NCBI GenBank assembly: GCA_020465985.1
Contig: JAANYP010006404.1
Span: 1 to 64,000, forward strand
Reading direction: 5' to 3'
Length of the DNA stretch: 64,000 nt
DNA from: Centrapalus pauciflorus
Taxonomy: Eukaryota; Streptophyta; Magnoliopsida; Asterales; Asteraceae
Part shown: piece by piece, positions 23,908-36,812 of the stretch
Layout of the letters: each line of letters opens with the position of its first letter
How positions within the stretch are numbered: position 1 is the first letter of the stretch
Notes under the pieces: model-generated
Told to the model about the DNA's origin: nothing
Databases searched by the model: none
Seen by the model: only the letters and a program-made list of their open reading frames with translations
Made by a program: the position numbers and the translations under genes

Positions 23908-25340
23908 TTTTTCAGCTTTTTAAAGGTTTTTCGGCCTACTTTGAGGCTGTTTTCGACCAAGCTCCAAAACGATTTAGGCTTTGTTTTTCATAGACATAAA
24001 ACTAATATATACAAAGAATTTTTATAGTCAAGAACGGCCATTTTTCGAGGTGTTTAGGTTGGGGAAAAGCCTCGTTAAAAATCCTATGTTGGCCATTTTT
24101 GAGCTGTCAAACTTTCGGGTTCCCAAATAATATTTGGGGGTCCTAACTCCATATTAAATTATGAAAACCTCCAGATTTTTAGTTAAGACATAGATATAAC
24201 TTTTGAGACAAGAATCAATTCATTTCGTTAAGTTATGAATTAGTTATGATTTTCAAAGTCGACGTAATATTTATGCCGAAAATCCGGATTTCATAAACTT
24301 GAAACAACTTGTGTTTCTTGTTGTTTATTCAAAAAAAAAACACATGTATAAAAGGTTATAAAACACATTTCTATAACTTGTTTTCATAATGTTTATGTTT
24401 ACATAATGTGTTTCTATATTTATAAACACATTTGAAGGAAACAAACTTAAAACAAAACTAGTGGTTTATAAACTTGAGTTTTTATGAAACTTGTTGTATA
24501 TATATTATGCAAGACTTATATAAACATAAATATAAGAGATTATAAGTTAGTATTTACTTACTTTGATGAAGTATAAGAATGCAAATGAGTAGACTACTTG
24601 ATCTTGAACTTTGTTGCACAACACTTTCTTGAAAAACTTGAAGATTAAAAATTTGCAAAGTGTGGCTTTGTTTGAGTGATGTTGGCCGGATTTATGAAAG
24701 GAGAAAAGAGAGGATTTGTGTTGTTTGAAGGTGTGAATAAAATGAAAGGAGAACTCTCTATTTATAGAGAATTGAAAGATCTTGAAATGATGGTGAAAGT
24801 GGAGGTTGAGTGTGTAGCTTTGATGAATTGAAAGAGGATGTTGAAAGGAGATATGATGGTGATTGTGTATAGGAGTTTTATATTAAAAAAAATAATAAAA
24901 GTCAAATGTACTTATGTCCTTCCTATGGCCGGCCCTATAGGGTATTTAAAATGTATTTTTCATTTTTTTTGTATAAAAGTATTTCAAAAATGTATTCTTG
25001 TATATCCATTTTTATGTAAATTCATATATACTTATGAATGCATTAGTTTAATGAATTGTGTTAGTCTTGCATAAATAATGTTAAGTAAGTGTATTAATGC
25101 ATGATTAGTGTCAGTAATCTTAATTTAATTATGTAATTAGTTGAATTAATCGTTCATATCGTAAATCGATCGGATTAATTGATTTGCCGATTCATCGCAC
25201 CGATGAAATTTATTCTTATTGAATTGAATTTTCTTGTGAACTTTGTTAATCACTTTGATTAATTGCTAATGACCACTGATTAGGTTATAATTGGCTAGTA
25301 AATACTGATTAGGTCATAGTTGTTAACCTGGTCTAGTGCA
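22892..25340 (-). repeat. Gypsy 2 5' LTR (about 2.4 kb, outer edge approximate)
   Basis: The inner edge is tgtcacagcc at 22892, fixed by the match to 19586 and by the primer site. The sense TATA box TATAAATAGAGAG is at about 24757-24771, giving a U3 of about 0.5 kb and a long R-U5. A TA microsatellite lies at 23850-23903. The outer edge is set near agtgca at 25340, because sequence like element A resumes just after it; the true end could be 24.9-25.35 kb. Confidence 0.65.
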
Positions 25341-25886
25341 TTCAAGATCAAATGCGGAAGGGTATTTAGGGTATATTCAAATTAATTTTAATTTAATATT
25401 CTAACAAATAATTAAATAATAAATGCTACATTAATTCAATTAATACACTTTCAAATTTAACAAAATCTACACAAATTCAAAAAAGATGATAAAGAGGTCG
25501 ATGCATTTCATGTTCGTCATTCAATTCGTGATGCATTTTAGTTTATCGTTCAATTCGTGAAACATCTCAGCCTTCTCAATACAAGATCTATACAATTTTG
25601 TGATGCATGTCGGCTTTATCAATACAAGATCTATACAATTTCTATGCATAGCTTTATCAATACAAGATCTATCTATGCATCGAGTTGTCGTGTTATGCAT
25701 CGTTCATTGTTCATATATGTATTATTGATAATTATTATCATCTTTAATTGTAAACATAAATCTTCATCCGAATTCAAAACAATCATCACAATGTTCATCT
25801 TCGTGGTTAGTGCAATATGTTGTAGCACAAGTTTAATCATTCAATATGTTGTGTTTTGTGCATAAAGGTTGTTAGATTTAATGATG
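25341..25886. mobile_element. TA-anchored element A-double-prime, right remainder
   Basis: The block aattaatacactttcaaatt and following bases align with 18445-18490 of element A-prime. Three copies of aatacaagatctatacaatt-like units follow (25577-25680), with several atgcat motifs. The far terminus is not recognisable. Confidence 0.5.
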
Positions 25887-25894
25887 TTATAACG

Positions 25895-26671
25895 TAGGGG
25901 TGACAATTTTGAACCAACGGACCGAATAGTTAAATGGACCCATTGTAAAAAACTAAGATTATACATAATTTTTTTTGAATGAAAATTTATAAAACGGTGT
26001 ATTAAAAAAATTGTTCTTTGAATTTTTTTTTTTAATATGTAAAATTTATGACTTTTGGTTATCAACTCGTTTGACCCGTTTCCTTGAATGAGCTGAAATT
26101 GTCACCCTTATAAGAATGGCAACGGGATGGGTTCGGGGCGGGGATTGGTCCCCCGTCCTCATCCCATTCATCATCGGGCCTCTTATCGGGGATCCTCATC
26201 GGGGCCCCGCAGGTTTCGGGTCCCCATTGGGTATCCAATAAGACTTTATTCTCCGTTAGTTTTTTTGTTTCCCATTTACATATATAAACTCGAACCTAAA
26301 ACCCGTCTAAAAAGTTAAAACTAATAAATTTCTAACGATATCAAATATTTTTTAACAATAAAAGATGAAAATTTATATGAAAAATAACCAAATGAAACTA
26401 AAACAACACGCTTGCGTTATTCTAAAATAAAGATTAACGATACAATTACATTAACAACCAAAATTATATAAATATTAATCATAGGTTATCATATATTTAT
26501 ATCCCATTCATATGAAAAATAATATAAATACTATCGGGACGGGGCGGGGCCCCCATCCCCGGCCCGTACCCGAAAAAATCCCCGATAAGATCCCCGAACT
26601 CGTCCCGAAAAGTTCTGGTTTCGGGTTTCCCCATTGGGTTTGGGGTTTTTTGCCATCCCTACACCCTTACA
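25895..26671. mobile_element. hAT-like MITE, outer, split by a second MITE
   Basis: TIRs taggggtgacaatttt and, at the right, aaattgtcaccctta. The flanks share tataacg (25888-25894 and 26673-26679; ttataacg versus atataacg, 7 of 8). It is non-coding, with about 225 bp once the inner MITE is removed. Confidence 0.6.
26111..26661. mobile_element. hAT-like MITE, inner (551 bp)
   Basis: TIRs taagaatggcaacggg and, reverse complemented at the right, tagggatggcaaaaaa, a common plant hAT terminus. There is an exact 8-bp target duplication, caccctta, at 26103-26110 and 26662-26669. The GC-rich subterminal regions are full of cgggg/ccccg motifs. No transposase ORF. It landed in the right TIR of the outer MITE. 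Confidence 0.85.
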
Positions 26672-26679
26672 ATATAACG

Positions 26680-27123
26680 GTATTATTTAACCTCATCTTT
26701 TTCTAAAAAAATTTCAAATTGTTTGGTGCCTTTTAATACGGGAAACTCGGTTAAAACTATAAATAAAAATCGATCGAAGGTACGTTGACTTTTTATATAT
26801 TTACGTCGTTCATGTTTTACTTGTTTGAAGTATTTGAAATTAACAGAACTAAAGTTTAAATAAAGTATATTCAATTAATATGCACTTCAAATTTAGTTCT
26901 CAATATATAAATCATTAAAAATGTTTTTAAAAGATTCATGTCAAGAAATTAGTAAAGCTAAAACCATTCCATTCACAACAAATTATGATAAATAAATTAA
27001 ACCTAATTTGCAATATTTCAATTTACAATAATCTCAAGTTTCTTCCTCTAAAAATTCCACTTGTTATATTTTCAAACAACTTTTTATTTCATTTTGTATC
27101 TCTTAGCATTTGAAGAGCACATG
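26680..27123. other. AT-rich spacer with partly inverted homology to 9730-9905
   Basis: No gene seen. 26930-27040 matches 9730-9830 in reverse complement, and 27062-27122 matches 9840-9905 directly. The gypsy 3 LTR begins at 27124; the adjacent target bases are acatg. Confidence 0.5.
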
Positions 27124-27642
27124 TGTAATATCTCAATTTTGAATAAAGTACGTGAATTATTCGTTGGGTTATTTAAATAATTGTATTGAGTTGGACTAGT
27201 TAAACGAGAAATCGTGAAAGATGCAACTGAAGAGATTTGGAATTTAACCGGGTTATGAAATTAAGTTTTATAAAAGATTAAAAATATTGTTAATTTTTTA
27301 TTAATTTGGAGCTTGGTGATATTGACTTGTGAATTTTGATAATGGGATCGGGATTGGGTATCGAACCGAGTACTAGTAGGTCTGATGGACCCAAGTAGGC
27401 TAACTATCAGCGCTTGAGGAGTTATTAGCTTCCTTCCTAGAGGTAGTTATGATTTTGTGGATTACATACACTTCAGATATTGTGTAAAATAAACAGGGAT
27501 TACCGTGGCTTATTATGTAATTTAAAGTTTTAAATTCCTGAGGTATTTAACGTGTTTACATTGGGCACAGTTAGGGATTATTATATCATTTTTTATGACG
27601 TGTCATTTACGTGGTATTGTGGAGTAGATCGAGGGTATTACA
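27124..27642 (+). repeat. Gypsy 3 5' LTR (519 bp)
   Basis: TGTAATATCTC to GGGTATTACA, with matching short inverted ends. The primer-binding site follows after four bases. Confidence 0.85.
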
Positions 27643-27646
27643 AGCA

Positions 27647-27660
27647 TGGTATCAGAGCCT
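27647..27660 (+). promoter_or_regulatory. Gypsy 3 primer-binding site (tRNA-Met)
   Basis: TGGTATCAGAGCCT on the plus strand, directly after the LTR. Confidence 0.9.
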
Positions 27661-27703
27661 GGGTTTAAGAGGTTAAGTACCTAGAGAATGCTTAAGCTTA
27701 AAC

Positions 27704-27989
27704 TGTTATTTCAAAATCAAACAATTCAATATGAATTAAGCAATAAAAACAGCAATCAGCTCAACAACGACCGAATCATTATATTAAGAAAGAGAGAATA
27801 TTACAATGAACTTGTGGTTTTCTTCTAAGCTTTCTTGCACAGAATATCAAGACAATTCACTCTGATCCGTACTGATTCGTACCAACAAAAGTAATAACCG
27901 ACTCCTATTTATACACAATACAAGTTTTTAGATATTTACAATATGTCCCCTGAACTTTTACATTCATAAACAAAGTATAAAACCCAACA
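27704..27989 (-). repeat. Copia 3 3' LTR (286 bp)
   Basis: tgttatttca to acccaaca on the plus strand. It is the partner of 60739-61024. The sense TATA box TATAAATAGG is near 27901-27910. Confidence 0.93.
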
Positions 27990-28003
27990 TTCTCCCCCTT
28001 TTA
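27990..28003 (-). promoter_or_regulatory. Copia 3 polypurine tract
   Basis: Sense TAAAAGGGGGAGAA immediately upstream of the 3' LTR, the plus-strand primer site. Confidence 0.85.
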
Positions 28004-28109
28004 TGAATTGTAAACTATCTTCAGTCTTTCAAGCCAAGCTTCATTTCAAATCTTCGAATGCTCCTTTGACTTTTCAACCTTGACTCAATCTCTGACACAA
28101 AGTCAACGA

Positions 28110-31100
28110 TTAATCTCTCCTATCATACCGAATCATGCCACCACCTTTTAAACATCTCATGATATCATGATCTAGAATCCTTTTCAACGCTGTCATAACC
28201 TTTTGAAGAGTACCATCTGAGTATTTGTTAAGCTCGATTATTCGCATGGATTTCTTCTCTTGATTCTTATCTTTGTAGATGACAACTGGATGTTTAGCAA
28301 GAATGACTTGATATTCTTTGAGCTTATCTATGTCTTTGATCTGTCTGTTAGGGGCAGTGAAATTTATCCTTCGCATACCTCTTTCAACACCAATTTGTAA
28401 ATCTTGAATTGACATTAAGACCGGTTTGGTATGCATAAAATGAAAGATTGCTTTGAGTGTGAATCTACAGTTTTCTTCTCTTTTGTTTCTGCACAATTCA
28501 TCAAATAAATCTTCAACATCTACAAGATGAATCTTAAATAAATCAGCTTCATTGAACTCGTATGTTTTTCCATCAACTCTCGTAACAGTGAATGTTGGAT
28601 AGAAAATATTGATAAAACGGTCTTTGTCAATTTTTTTGAGTTCACCTATCCTTTGATCTATTCTCACATCTTTTGCAGGTTGAGCTTGATTATGAAGAAA
28701 ATGAGCATAATTGACTAAGTTCGGCATGTTGGGCTCTATGACTCTGAAGAGCTTCAAAAATGAAATTGGAGTATACTTTTTACAACAAATCTTCTTCTCT
28801 TAATGATCTTCAAAAAATGGAAGTCTATTCCGCTTCTTAATAAAATCTGCATTATGCTTGTCTGACAACTTAAAGCTTCTTGACCTTCTTCTTTTGACTG
28901 ACCTCTTCATCATTAAGTAGACTCAACATGTCACTTATTTCCTTTTGTACTACTTCTTGGACAACAAACCTCAGATAATGTTTTCAATCTGATTCTTCAG
29001 CCATAATGTAGCTTCGAAAGAATTTATCCATCAATTCCACTTCTGTCATTTCTTGAAGGGTTTCAGGCAACCCACTCACAGTAAACGATTCTTCTTCTTC
29101 CTTAACAGTCACAGTCACCACAGGCTTTTCAACCGTTGGCGTTGGTATATCATCTTTCAAAATTTCTTCTACTAACTTCTCTTCATCTACAATCTTCTTT
29201 GCTGTCATAGTTATTTCAGACTACTCAAACACTTCAGGCTCAGGCAAACAATCTCTTTTTCCACTCCTTCTATTCTTAACACCTCAACTTCATGATCCTT
29301 ATTAGATTCATCATACTCATCAAAATAGTAAACACCAGATTGCACACTCAAAGGATTTGGGATATCTTCATAAAGAATCAATCCCATCTCACTTTGAGAA
29401 GCAACTGGATAATGTTTTGAGCCTCCTCCCTCTCCTGAAGCTTCACCTTCTGTATCTTTTGCCTCATATACAACTATCGGATTCTCTGAATCTCCAAGCT
29501 TTCTCCTCTTCTCCCCCTCATGAGGAGCATCATCGGAGTCATCATGATCCTCATGTTGTCTTTTAGATCCATAAGCTTGAGATTTGCATGTTTGTTCAAG
29601 AATGGAGAACCTTTCAGATAAAGAACTTAGTGCGCTCACAGCAGTATTCTCCAATCTTGTCATCCTTTCATTCATGACATCAAACTACTCTACACAATAA
29701 TCTCTTAACTCATTGTTGGATATCTGCTTTTCTTCTTCTACGTCAACAGTTGTCTTTCCTTTCAATAGTCTTTGAATATTTATCATTTGGCTCATCATAT
29801 CTGCATATTGAGTGCTCATTTGTGTAGTAACTCCAGAAATTGCTTCATTCAGTCGTTTCTCAGTGACAAAGGGTTACAAGCTAACTCCTGGGTCACTTAG
29901 ACTTCCAGTTGTCACGATAGTTGTACTTGTAAAAAGAACATATGTGTGCATACGTTCAGAGTTGGCATTGATGTACCTCTGGTAGGACTTCCAACTACTT
30001 CATGTGACGGAGCAACGAATGCTTCCAACACAATAGTTGTTGCTACAGGGACACGTAGTCCTTCTGTACTTGTTTCAACACATGAAACTAACTCTAGTGT
30101 CCTATCGTGTATTGGTTCTATGACCCGTGGACAAAGAAATGTACACTGGGGCAGAGGTTTACTTGTTTCAATATCCATAGGATCCGAATGATCCAAGGAT
30201 AGATCATGTGCAAAATCCCCATGATAAATTGAAACATCTACTTGTTGAGAAGGAGATGAGTGACTGGTGGGGTGTGCAGTCACCAGTGGGGTACTGGTTG
30301 CTTCAATGTTAACTCTCAAAGGAGAGCTAACAGCAGATGTGGCTACCCGGCTGTCTGTGGTTTGGGACTCCCTCACACTCACTCTCACCACCACATCAAC
30401 TTCTTGAATAGCTATATGCTCATATTGAGATTTTTTAATTCTTGCCCCAGCTACATCAATATCATCATCATTACCATCATCATCATCACCATCATCATCA
30501 TCACCCTCATTACCTCATTGTTGAATTAGACAACGTTTGTTGCGAATCAAAATCTTCCTCACCTCCCCTCACAACTCCTTATTCCTCTCTCAACTCAAGG
30601 TTACCCTGTACATCAACCCCTTGTTAATGTACCTGCTCACCTAAAACTCCAGGGGTAAGATCCCTCGGTTCTTGAGGTTCCACATGAGCATGGTCTATTC
30701 TATATAATCTCATAGATTCCGCATTCTCATCAGCATACTTTAATCAAGATTCAGGAATTGACATAATATTGGCATTTGGATCATCCTGAACTCTACGTAG
30801 ACTCATCATTACATAATCTGGGCATTTTTGTGAGTGTGTCCTCTTCGGGATCTTTTAGCTTGCCCTTAAAATTCCTCTGATTAAGATCTGAATGAAACGT
30901 TGAAGAGGGACAAACTTTCTTGCACGGTTTTTGTGGTCTTAGCAAGTACCACCTCTTTTTAAATCCTCCCAGATGCAGTGCGCGAAGTCATAATGCTTGT
31001 TGTACATGACTCCATGAAATAGTCTCCGACAATGAAGACTCTCACGATCTATTCTCGTGTGTTTAGAGGTTATACATCTATTCAGAATTCTGAATAGTGT

Positions 31101-31682
31101 ATACCATTCACCATTTAATCCATTACGGTGAAACATTGAACTCTTCGTGAGTGGCTTCGTATACCCCAGACTTATGAGGTCTCTATAGAGTTTTTCATCT
31201 GATACGAAGTCTTCAAAGTCCGCTGAATCAGGGAAATTAACCCTATCAATCCGTCTTGGCAAAACCAGGTTATGACGGAGTCTAGCCAATGCGATCTTTG
31301 CTTTGTACTAATCTATGGTTACTTTGAAATGATGATCACCGGCATCAGGAACAAACTTTATGGTATGCAAGAATTGATGCATATATATCAAAGGAATTGT
31401 GGGTTTGTATTTGAGTACGTAACCAAAATGGTGGCCTTTCCGGATATCAACAATCACGGGATCGCTTACTTTGATAGTGTTTGGATTAAAGCGGTGATTG
31501 TTGTCCAGAAGATTTAGGCAGTGTTTGGATTTCAACAATTTAGTGTCAGGGATGGGAAAAGATGGTGTTGGTCTAGAAACGGAAGCACACTTGATTGGTT
31601 TGGATACCAGGGTATGGTTTGATGATGAATGAGAGTCAGAAGAGTTTGATTGATGGGTGGGTGTTTGGGAAGCCATTTGCAA
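28110..31682 (-). pseudogene. Copia 3 extra ORF (env-like position) after pol, broken
   Basis: Additional ORF between RNase H and the 3' LTR, where SIRE-type elements keep an env-like gene. It starts at the ATG at 31682 or 31676 (MASQTPTHQ). A TAG at 31308-31310 is in frame. The next segment (to 30939) has LYTLFRILN-like sequence: EWYTLFRILNRCITSK. Later segments are in other frames: 29912-30394; 29211-29675 (a possible coiled coil, then the basic motif KRRKL in an acidic region); 28984-29208; and 28110-28757 (VVIYKDKNQEKK...NKYSDGTLQKV, a motif set recurring in Asteraceae copia elements as I recall them). No convincing signal peptide or membrane helix. Function unknown. Confidence 0.7.
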
Positions 31683-31689
31683 CCAGTAA

Positions 31690-33400
31690 ATATAATAAAC
31701 ATGTTAGGCACATCAGGTAAAACAAAATGATTCCTACAAATAAAGAAATATGACATTTATCAAGAAATTAGAAAAATCTGTCTTACATTGTTTAAAGCAT
31801 CGGGATTCCATACAATAATGTTAAAATATTCCTGTTAGGACTCCAAAGTCAACCATTAAGGGACCAATGTTAATGTAAGACAAATTTAAAAAATGTAACT
31901 CGAAAAATGTGAAATTTGACTGAAAAATGAAATTCTCCACACTTAGAAAATTTAACTCGAAAAATGTAAAATTTCTCTGAAAATTTTCCACACTTAGAAA
32001 AATGAGGGGTTGTACGGTTTAACCAGCACCAGCTCGGATGAGGGGCGCGTAGGAAATTATTGAACTCATGCTTCGTTTCTATTCTTGCATATTTACATAT
32101 ATACTTTTTTGCTTTTAAATCTTGTTAATCTCTGGGCGACGGCTTACCCCGGTTGTGGGGACTTATTATTTCGGGTGAAGCGGATAAGGGTAAGGCTCCA
32201 GTTTGAGACCGTTGACTTTGTTGACCGAGACACTAGCAGTTCTTTGTATTGCCTTTTGAGGGTCGGGTACAACCCTAGATGTATTGGTATGTAAACTTAA
32301 ACTTATTTAGCATACTCTGGTTGATGTAATTTATTATTATGGATGGATATTTATTTATCGAGGTATGCCTATAGAAAAATTTAAATTATCCCATATTTTT
32401 TAGATATATTGCATGTGATTGGTGGAAATTTAGTTTTAAAATAGCTGGTCCTTTCAATCCTCGGGTGCAACTTTACAAACTCGAATAACACGAAGGTGTT
32501 CTCGGGTGCTATTTTATCAAACTCGAATGAAACTAAGTTTTTCTCGGTTGAAGGGTTGATCGAGTTTGATAGATGAAAATTGTTCTAAGTTCGATTACAC
32601 ACTTAAAATTCAAAAATTCAATCCAGGAACTATTTGAACCTAAAATTTAACATGTTCCTACTCGAAATATCATTTTAAACATACTTCCTTTACTGAAGTT
32701 GTTCCAAAAACAACTTTATGACCCTCAAAATTCCGATTTACAGAGAACCAAAAACTCGAAAAAAATGAAACTTAAATTAAATATTGTATGATGCATCAAA
32801 TATCATGAAATTTGAAATGCAAGTCTAGTTCACTATGATGCATACACACACTTAATTTTAAATTTGAAGCACACATGAATGATCTCAGATTTTCACACAC
32901 CGACAAACACACACAAACACACACGGTGACATAAATCTCGAAAAAATACTGAAACTATATAAAAATAGTGAAAATAATGTATGAAACTTACAACTAAGCA
33001 CTGAATACTTGGAATCAATGGAGAAACTTATTGTTTGTGACTTGTTCAAGGAAATCCGAGAGAGAATTCAGAAAGGCGGTGCACAGTGCGATTTTCCAAA
33101 AAAATGAAATTCAAATTTATATTAGTTTCGTGTGGGTTGGTACCCGGCCCATTTCCATTCTCTCCTTTTACATTTCGTCCCACTTTATTAAAAGATAAAA
33201 GACACACACACTAAACAAAAAAAATAACAAACAAAACAAAAAATAAATTAAAAATAAAAAAAATTGAACAAAAACAAAGAATTGAAATAAAATGAACTAA
33301 GATGAAATAAAATGAAGTAAACTAAAAATAATAGAAAAAAATGAAATAAAATGAACTAAAAAAATGAAATAAACTGAACAGTAAAAACAAAAAAAAAACT
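31690..33400 (-). other. Non-coding stretch between copia 3 pol and its extra ORF
   Basis: No ORF on the element strand. It contains scattered aaactcga motifs (32470-32590), two tandem copies of about 56 bp built on ttaactcgaaaaatgt (31880-31995), and A-rich low-complexity sequence (33200-33400, repeated aaatgaact). It looks like a second leader for the extra ORF. A GC-richer block at 32130-32290 stands out; see findings. Confidence 0.5.
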
Positions 33401-33479
33401 TGTTCCCCCTTGAATCTTGTGTATTAGCTCCCCCTCAGATTAATACAACTTTTAAGCATGCTCCCCCTGAATGTTTAAA

Positions 33480-34760
33480 TCTACCGATTCAGCATACCTA
33501 ATTTGTATACCAAAAAATTAAAACGTTTTTCATCTAACACTTTGGTAAACAAATCAGCTAACTGATATTCAGTCGGTACAAAATATTATTCAACATTACC
33601 ATTTTCTACATGATCCTTAATAAAATAATACCGAATGTCAATGTGCTTTGTTTTTTAGTGTTGCACCGGAATAGATGCAATAGCAACTGCGCTATGGGAT
33701 TCACAGTAGATAGGGATCTTTTGTGGTGTAAACCCGTAGTCATGCAGTTGGCTTTTCAACCACAGCACTTAAGAGCAGCAAGATGATACAACTACATATT
33801 CTGCTTCGGCTGCTGACAGTGAAACACAGTGCTGTTTCTTGGATGACCAGCAAACAGGTTTATCACCAAGAAATTAAACTGTTCTTGATGTGCTTTTTCT
33901 ATTCAATCTGTCTCCTGCATGATCGACATCAGAAAAGCAGTCAATGTAAATGTTGATTCCCTAGGATACCACAAACCTAAGTTAGGTGTACCCTTCAGAT
34001 ATTTTAGAATCCTTTTGACAACAGCCAAATGAGATTCTTTAGGATTTGCTTGATATCTAGCACAAACACATGTAGTGAACATAATATCAGGTCTACTTGC
34101 AGTTAAGTACATTAATGACCCAATTATTCCTCGATAATGAGTAACATCCACAGGTTTCCTTGAAATGTCCTCATCGAGTTTTGATTTCGAATCAGGAGCC
34201 ATGAGTGTTTTCATTGGGGTACTGATGACCATGTTAAACTCTTTTCAACATGTCTTGAATATATTTGGACTGATTGATGAAAATTCCATCATTCAGTTGT
34301 TTAAGTTGTAACTCCAAGAAAAAATTAATTTCACCCATCATGCTCATTTCAAATTTTTGGGATATTAAAAACGCCAACTTTTTACAAAATTTTGTATTAG
34401 TAGACCCAAAAGTTATGTCATCTACATATAATTGTATCACTGTGATATCTGGACCTTGACATTTTATGAATAGGGTTGTGTCAACTACACCTTTGTTAAA
34501 GCCACATTTTATGAGATAGAATGATAAAGCATCATACCATGCTCGTGGTGCTTGTTTAAGGCCGTACAGTGAGTTATCTAAAATATATACATGATCAGGC
34601 TTTGAAGGATTCATGAATCCTTCTAGCTTGATATGTATATACTTCATATTTTAGTTCCCCATTCAAAAAAGCTGTTTTAATATCCATCTGATAAACAGTA
34701 AAGTTTTTGTGAGCAGCAAAAGCTAAAAACATCCTAATTGCTTCTATTCTGGCAACAGGG
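33480..34760 (-). pseudogene. Copia 3 reverse transcriptase C-part and RNase H
   Basis: Reverse transcriptase with DNSLYGLKQAPRAWYD and the catalytic YVDD box (LYVDDITFGST) at about 34420. The connection LTASRPDIMFTTC follows, then RNase H with SLSAAEAEYVVVSS and the end of the polyprotein (QLADLFTK) near 33530. Stops split it at 34648, 34233 and inside RNase H (about 33768). Inactive. Confidence 0.85.
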
Positions 34761-36190
34761 GCAAACGTCTCGTCATAGTCAATTCCCTCCTATTGACTGT
34801 ATCCTTTGGTAATGAGTCTTGCTTTATTGCGGATGATCACACCATGTTCATCCTTCTTATTCTTGAATATCCACTTCGTGCCAATTATGGATTTGTCCTT
34901 CGGTTTTTCCACCAACTGCCAGACTCTCAACCGCTCAAATTGATTCAGCTCCTCTTGCATAGTGACAATCTAACACACATCCTAAAGAGCTTCCTTAATC
35001 GTTTTTGGTTCAATCTTACCCAAAAAAGTTTGAGAAGATACATTCATTGTTTGTAGCTCTCCGGGTTTGAACCGATGCAGAGGGATCTCCGATGATGTTT
35101 TCCGGTGGGTGATCCCTTGTCCATTTGTATGTATGATGATATGGTTGAAGTTGATCTTGATTGGGATTTAAATCTAGGTAGGGTTGACGGGAATAGTTTT
35201 CGAAGTTATTGGAATCTCAACTACATTAGGGGATTCGGGGGTTTGATTATTGAAGGGAGTGTCTTGTGATTCTGGAGCTGTAGGTTGTTGTACACTTTCA
35301 GACGAAATGTGTATATCATTAGACGAAACATCTACAAAATCTCCAGAGACTGCTGGTTGGGAATGATCTTAGACTACAACAGGATCTTCAGTAACCCTGT
35401 CAGACACCAAAATAGGTATATCAGTTTTGGTCTTATCAAAGTAGTCGTCATAAAAATTTTCAAATAACGTATTTAGATCATTTGAATAATCTTTAAGCTT
35501 AGTTGACTTCATAGAAGTTTTCTGTTGAGACTCGGGTCCTGAACTAGCATGTCCAGGAGCCATGATGATGCCTGCATCAAATTTAACATTGACGCTTTCA
35601 TTGACAGTCTTCGTGCGTTTGTTATACACTCGGAAACCGATTCCTTGGAGTATCCGATAAAAATTCCTTCATCTGCTTTCTGATTGAATTTCCTCAAATT
35701 GTCTTTATCATTTAGAATAAAACATTTTCAACCAAAGACATGGAAAAATTTAATGTTAGGAATTCGTTTGTTAATAAATTCGTATGGCGTTTTTCCGAAG
35801 CATTTGTTTACGATTGATCTGTTTAGGGTAAAGCACGCAGTTGCTACAGCTTCAGCCCAGAGGAACAACGACAGATTAGAGTATGCTAGCATCGTCCTTG
35901 CAATTTCAACAAGTGTGCGGTTTCGTCGTTCAACTACACCATTGTTTTGAGGGGTACGAGCAGCCGAAAACTGATGGGTTATTCCTACGGAACTAAGAAA
36001 GGTTTCTAAGGATTTGTTCTTAAATTTTGTTCCATTATCAGATCAAATGGTCTGGACAGAAAGCTATAAATTTTTCGCAGGAAGTCAATTAAAATTTCTG
36101 TAGCTTTAGATTTGGATCTCAGAAAGAAAACTCATGTGTATCTCGAGTAATCATCGACGATTACAAGAAAATACTTTTTCTTGTTTATAC
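34761..36190 (-). pseudogene. Copia 3 integrase to reverse transcriptase N-part, degraded
   Basis: Continues from the integrase start at 36192 through readable but frame-broken sequence. It includes an integrase C-terminal region with SKESVSE-like sequence near 35640, a spacer (35100-35500), and the reverse transcriptase start (sense MDIKTAFLNGELK near 34680). Several stops, for example at 35369 and 34648. Confidence 0.7.
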
Positions 36191-36191
36191 T

Positions 36192-36812
36192 CTATACTCT
36201 CATTGGCCCGTAGATATCCATGTGAAGTAGCTCTAAAGGCTTAGTTGAAGAGTGTTCAACTTTCGATTTATGTGAAGCCCTCACCATTTTCCCTTTCTCA
36301 CAAGCCGCACACAACTGCTCTTTTTGAAATTTGAGAGTTGGAAGGCCTTTTACTAAACCTTCTTTTGTAAGTTTATTCAGATCTTTGAAGTTCAGATGGG
36401 AAAGACGGCGATGCCTCAACCATGACTCCTTTGTAGATGCCTTGGACAGTAGGCAAACATCTTTTTTCAAATTTATGTTGGGTAAGTCAATGGAGTACAA
36501 GTTCGTCTTTCTAGTTCCAGCAAGAATTTCCTTCCCTTCCCCAAATCTGATAGTACATCTATTTGCTTTAAAGTTGACTTCTAACCATTTATCGCACAGC
36601 TGACCAATACTGAACAAGTTATGACCAAGACCATCGACATAAAAAAACTTTTTGATTTGTGATCTTGTCATATTCCAAACTTCCATAGCCTCTAATCGGA
36701 CAGAACTGATGATTGCCGAATATAACCATTGACAGAATTTATCCACAAAATTCGTAAGGCTGTCTCGCTGTCCGATCATATGCTTGGAACAACCAGAATC
36801 AAGATACCACAC
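36192..36812 (-). pseudogene. Copia 3 protease and GAG-pre-integrase
   Basis: Begins MWYLDSGCSKHMIG (aspartic protease; DSG at residue 5). The pre-integrase domain has HNLFSIGQLCD and WLRHRRLSHLNF with CAACEKGK, and the first integrase Asp lies in LLHMDIYGPMRV at the end. It is open over 206 codons, but the frames on both sides are broken. Confidence 0.85.

Larger units (their letters stand above)
19586..25340 (-). mobile_element. Gypsy element 2, internally deleted
   Basis: Minus-strand gypsy element. It has a long 5' LTR (22892 to about 25340), primer site, acidic pre-gag ORF, gag, protease and only the start of reverse transcriptase, then the last 372 bp of the 3' LTR. Most of reverse transcriptase, RNase H, integrase and the 5' part of the 3' LTR were lost in one deletion. 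I find no clear target duplication. The outer edge of the 5' LTR is uncertain by up to about 150 bp. Confidence 0.8.

Noticed and set aside
24838..25074. Plus-strand open frame of 78 codons
   Set aside because: Lies in the U3 of the gypsy 2 LTR, starts near its TATA region, and has no conserved motif.
30260..30627. Frames with His or Ile runs from an ATC/CAT repeat
   Set aside because: Low-complexity trinucleotide repeat opposite the broken copia 3 extra ORF.
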